64,000 bases of DNA from Brachybacterium paraconglomeratum (lineage in GTDB: Bacteria > Actinomycetota > Actinomycetes > Actinomycetales > Dermabacteraceae), in the NCBI RefSeq assembly GCF_003994255.1, contig NZ_ML133851.1, positions 186,001-250,000 of the forward strand. The letters run 5' to 3'. The notes beneath the pieces are model-generated. The model made no database searches, was not told the origin of the DNA, and saw only the letters and a list, made by a program, of their open reading frames with translations. This document shows, one piece after another, positions 62,718-64,000 of the stretch (positions within the stretch are counted from its first letter, which is position 1; every line of letters begins with the position of its first letter). The position numbers were made by a program, and so were the translations under genes.

Positions 62718-64000
62718 TCAGTCGCGGGTCAGGCGGCGGTAGGTCACGCGGTGCGGGCGCGCGGCCTCCTCGCCCAGACGGGCGACCTTGTTCTCCTGGT
62801 AGGACTCGAAGTTGCCCTCGAACCAGTACCAGTTCGCCGGGTTCTCCTCGGTGCCCTCGTAGGCGAGGATGTGGGTCGCCACGCGGTCCAGGAACCAGCG
62901 GTCGTGCGAGACGACCACGGCGCAGCCGGGGAACTCCAGCAGCGCGTTCTCGAGCGAGCCGAGGGTCTGCACGTCCAGGTCGTTCGTCGGCTCGTCCAGG
63001 AGCAGCACGTTGCCGCCCTGCTTGAGGGTGAGCGCGAGGTTCAGGCGGTTGCGCTCGCCGCCGGAGAGCACTCCGGCCTTCTTCTGCTGGTCAGGGCCCT
63101 TGAAGCCGAACTGGCTGACGTAGGCGCGCGAGGGGATCTCGACCTTGCCGACCTGGATGAAGTCGAGGCCGTCGGAGACCACCTCCCACAGGTTCTTGTT
63201 CGGGTCGATGTTCTCGCGGTTCTGGTCGACGTAGCTGATCTTGACGCTCTGGCCGATCTTCAGATCGCCGCCGTCCAGCGGCTCCAGGCCCACGATGGTC
63301 TTGAACAGCGTGGTCTTGCCGACGCCGTTGGGGCCGATGACGCCCACGATGCCGTTCGGCGGCAGGGAGAAGGAGAGCCCGTCGATGAGCAGACGGTCCC
63401 CGAAGCCCTTCTTGAGGTCCTTCGCCTCGATCACTTGGTTGCCCAGCCGCGGGCCCGGCGGGATCGTGATCTCCTCGAAGTCGAGCTTGCGGGTCTTCTC
63501 GGCCTCCGCGGCCATCTCCTCGTAGCGGGCAAGACGCGCCTTGGACTTCGCCTGGCGGCCCTTGGCGTTGGAGCGGACCCAGTCCAGCTCCTCCTTGAGG
63601 CGCCTGGCGAGCTTCTGGTCCTTCTTGCCCTGGACCTGGAGGCGCTCCTCCTTCTTCTGCAGATAGGTGGAGTAGTTGCCCTCGTAGGGGTAGAGGTGGC
63701 CGCGGTCGACCTCGGCGATCCACTCGGCGACGTGGTCGAGGAAGTAGCGGTCGTGGGTGACGGCGATGACGGCGCCCTCGTACTGCTGGAGGTGCTGCTC
63801 GAGCCAGAGCACGCTCTCGGCGTCGAGGTGGTTGGTGGGCTCGTCCAGCAGCAGCAGGTCGGGCTTCTCCAGCAGCAGCTTGCACAGCGCCACGCGACGG
63901 CGCTCGCCGCCGGAGAGGTGGGTGACGGGCTCGTCGCCGGGCGGGCAGCGCAGCGCGTCCATCGCCTGCTCGAGCTGCGAGTCGAGGTCCCAGCCGTTCT
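62718..64000 (-). CDS. ettA: ABC-F translation factor EttA (5' end beyond window)
   Basis: The C-terminal 427 residues of an ABC-F ATPase that regulates the translating ribosome. Signature THLSGGERRRVALCKLLLEK, Walker B LLLLDEPTNHLD, the linker (KKDQKLARRLKEELDWVRSN to RKLDFEEITIPPGPRLGNQV), second Walker A GPNGVGKTT, LSGGERNRLN and LLLDEPTNDLD are visible; the C-terminus RPHRVTYRRLTRD is typical of EttA. The N-terminal first Walker A lies beyond position 64000, so the gene is partial and an internal ATG at 63962 is not the start. Confidence 0.93.
   Translation of the reverse strand, partial: NGWDLDSQLEQAMDALRCPPGDEPVTHLSGGERRRVALCKLLLEKPDLLLLDEPTNHLDAESVLWLEQHLQQYEGAVIAVTHDRYFLDHVAEWIAEVDRGHLYPYEGNYSTYLQKKEERLQVQGKKDQKLARRLKEELDWVRSNAKGRQAKSKARLARYEEMAAEAEKTRKLDFEEITIPPGPRLGNQVIEAKDLKKGFGDRLLIDGLSFSLPPNGIVGVIGPNGVGKTTLFKTIVGLEPLDGGDLKIGQSVKISYVDQNRENIDPNKNLWEVVSDGLDFIQVGKVEIPSRAYVSQFGFKGPDQQKKAGVLSGGERNRLNLALTLKQGGNVLLLDEPTNDLDVQTLGSLENALLEFPGCAVVVSHDRWFLDRVATHILAYEGTEENPANWYWFEGNFESYQENKVARLGEEAARPHRVTYRRLTRD

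Overview
The window is 64 kb of very GC-rich (roughly 70-73%) chromosomal DNA from an actinobacterium. Short intergenic gaps, many ATGA or GTGA stop-start overlaps, mycothiol-type genes (mshA/mshB-like, a CPFA-type DsbA-fold protein), an FCD-GntR/prpDBC block, an actinobacterial-type RpiB, a group II truncated haemoglobin and TANNNT promoters abutting start codons all fit this. The gene set recalls Brachybacterium/Dermabacteraceae, but that is an impression, not a search result. About 60 protein genes and one TPP riboswitch are supported; I see no rRNA, tRNA, CRISPR array or intact insertion sequence.

Layout. 0-3.2 kb: formamidase with its FmdB zinc ribbon, a GNAT enzyme and a spermidine-synthase-like protein divergent around a 10-bp palindrome. 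3.3-5.2 kb: a PTS EIICBA sugar permease. 5.6-16 kb: carboxylate catabolism, with an FCD-GntR regulator plus prpDBC (2-methylcitrate cycle), then an LldR-type regulator divergent from lactate permease and lactate dehydrogenase, then ilvD. 15.8-20.5 kb: a minus-strand block with two methyltransferases and a compact operon of two small helix-turn-helix proteins, a histidine phosphatase and a short PEP-utilising enzyme. 20.5-26 kb: a phosphotransferase, a TetR/NAD(P)-binding pair with three palindromic operator-like sites, and a two-component system. 26-28 kb: a DUF222-HNH protein whose AT-richer upstream region carries DnaA-box-like sequences. 28-37.4 kb: FAD monooxygenase, methyltransferase, mshA/mshB-like pair, ADP-ribosylglycohydrolase plus EEP nuclease, M13 peptidase. 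37.4-40.3 kb: TPP riboswitch controlling a YkoE S-component and a YkoD-YkoC fusion. 40.3-45.4 kb: ankyrin protein, ElaA-type GNAT, prolyl iminopeptidase, phosphotransferase, Nei glycosylase, RpiB, DsbA-like protein. 45.5-49.1 kb: a heterodimeric ABC exporter with extreme NBD asymmetry. 49.4-54.2 kb: DUF402 protein, PepN, MscS, truncated haemoglobin. 54.2-55.2 kb: a lower-GC cassette with a small secreted protein interrupted by an in-frame stop and a coupled small membrane protein. 55.2-64 kb: two divergent thioesterases, a sugar-binding lipoprotein, glycogen phosphorylase, a sigma-like/anti-sigma-K-like fusion and, cut by the window edge, an EttA-type ABC-F protein.

Two features stand out window-wide. 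First, about 21 genes have a TANNNT-like hexamer ending 6-7 nt before the start codon, which predicts leaderless mRNAs and fixes many starts. Second, several convergent gene pairs share perfect inverted repeats that include both stop codons. The best candidates for unusual biology are the asymmetric ABC exporter, the secreted/membrane cassette at 54.3-55.2 kb, the sigma-like/RskA-like fusion, the riboswitch whose downstream hairpin copies part of its own aptamer, and the HNH gene with DnaA-box-like upstream sites.
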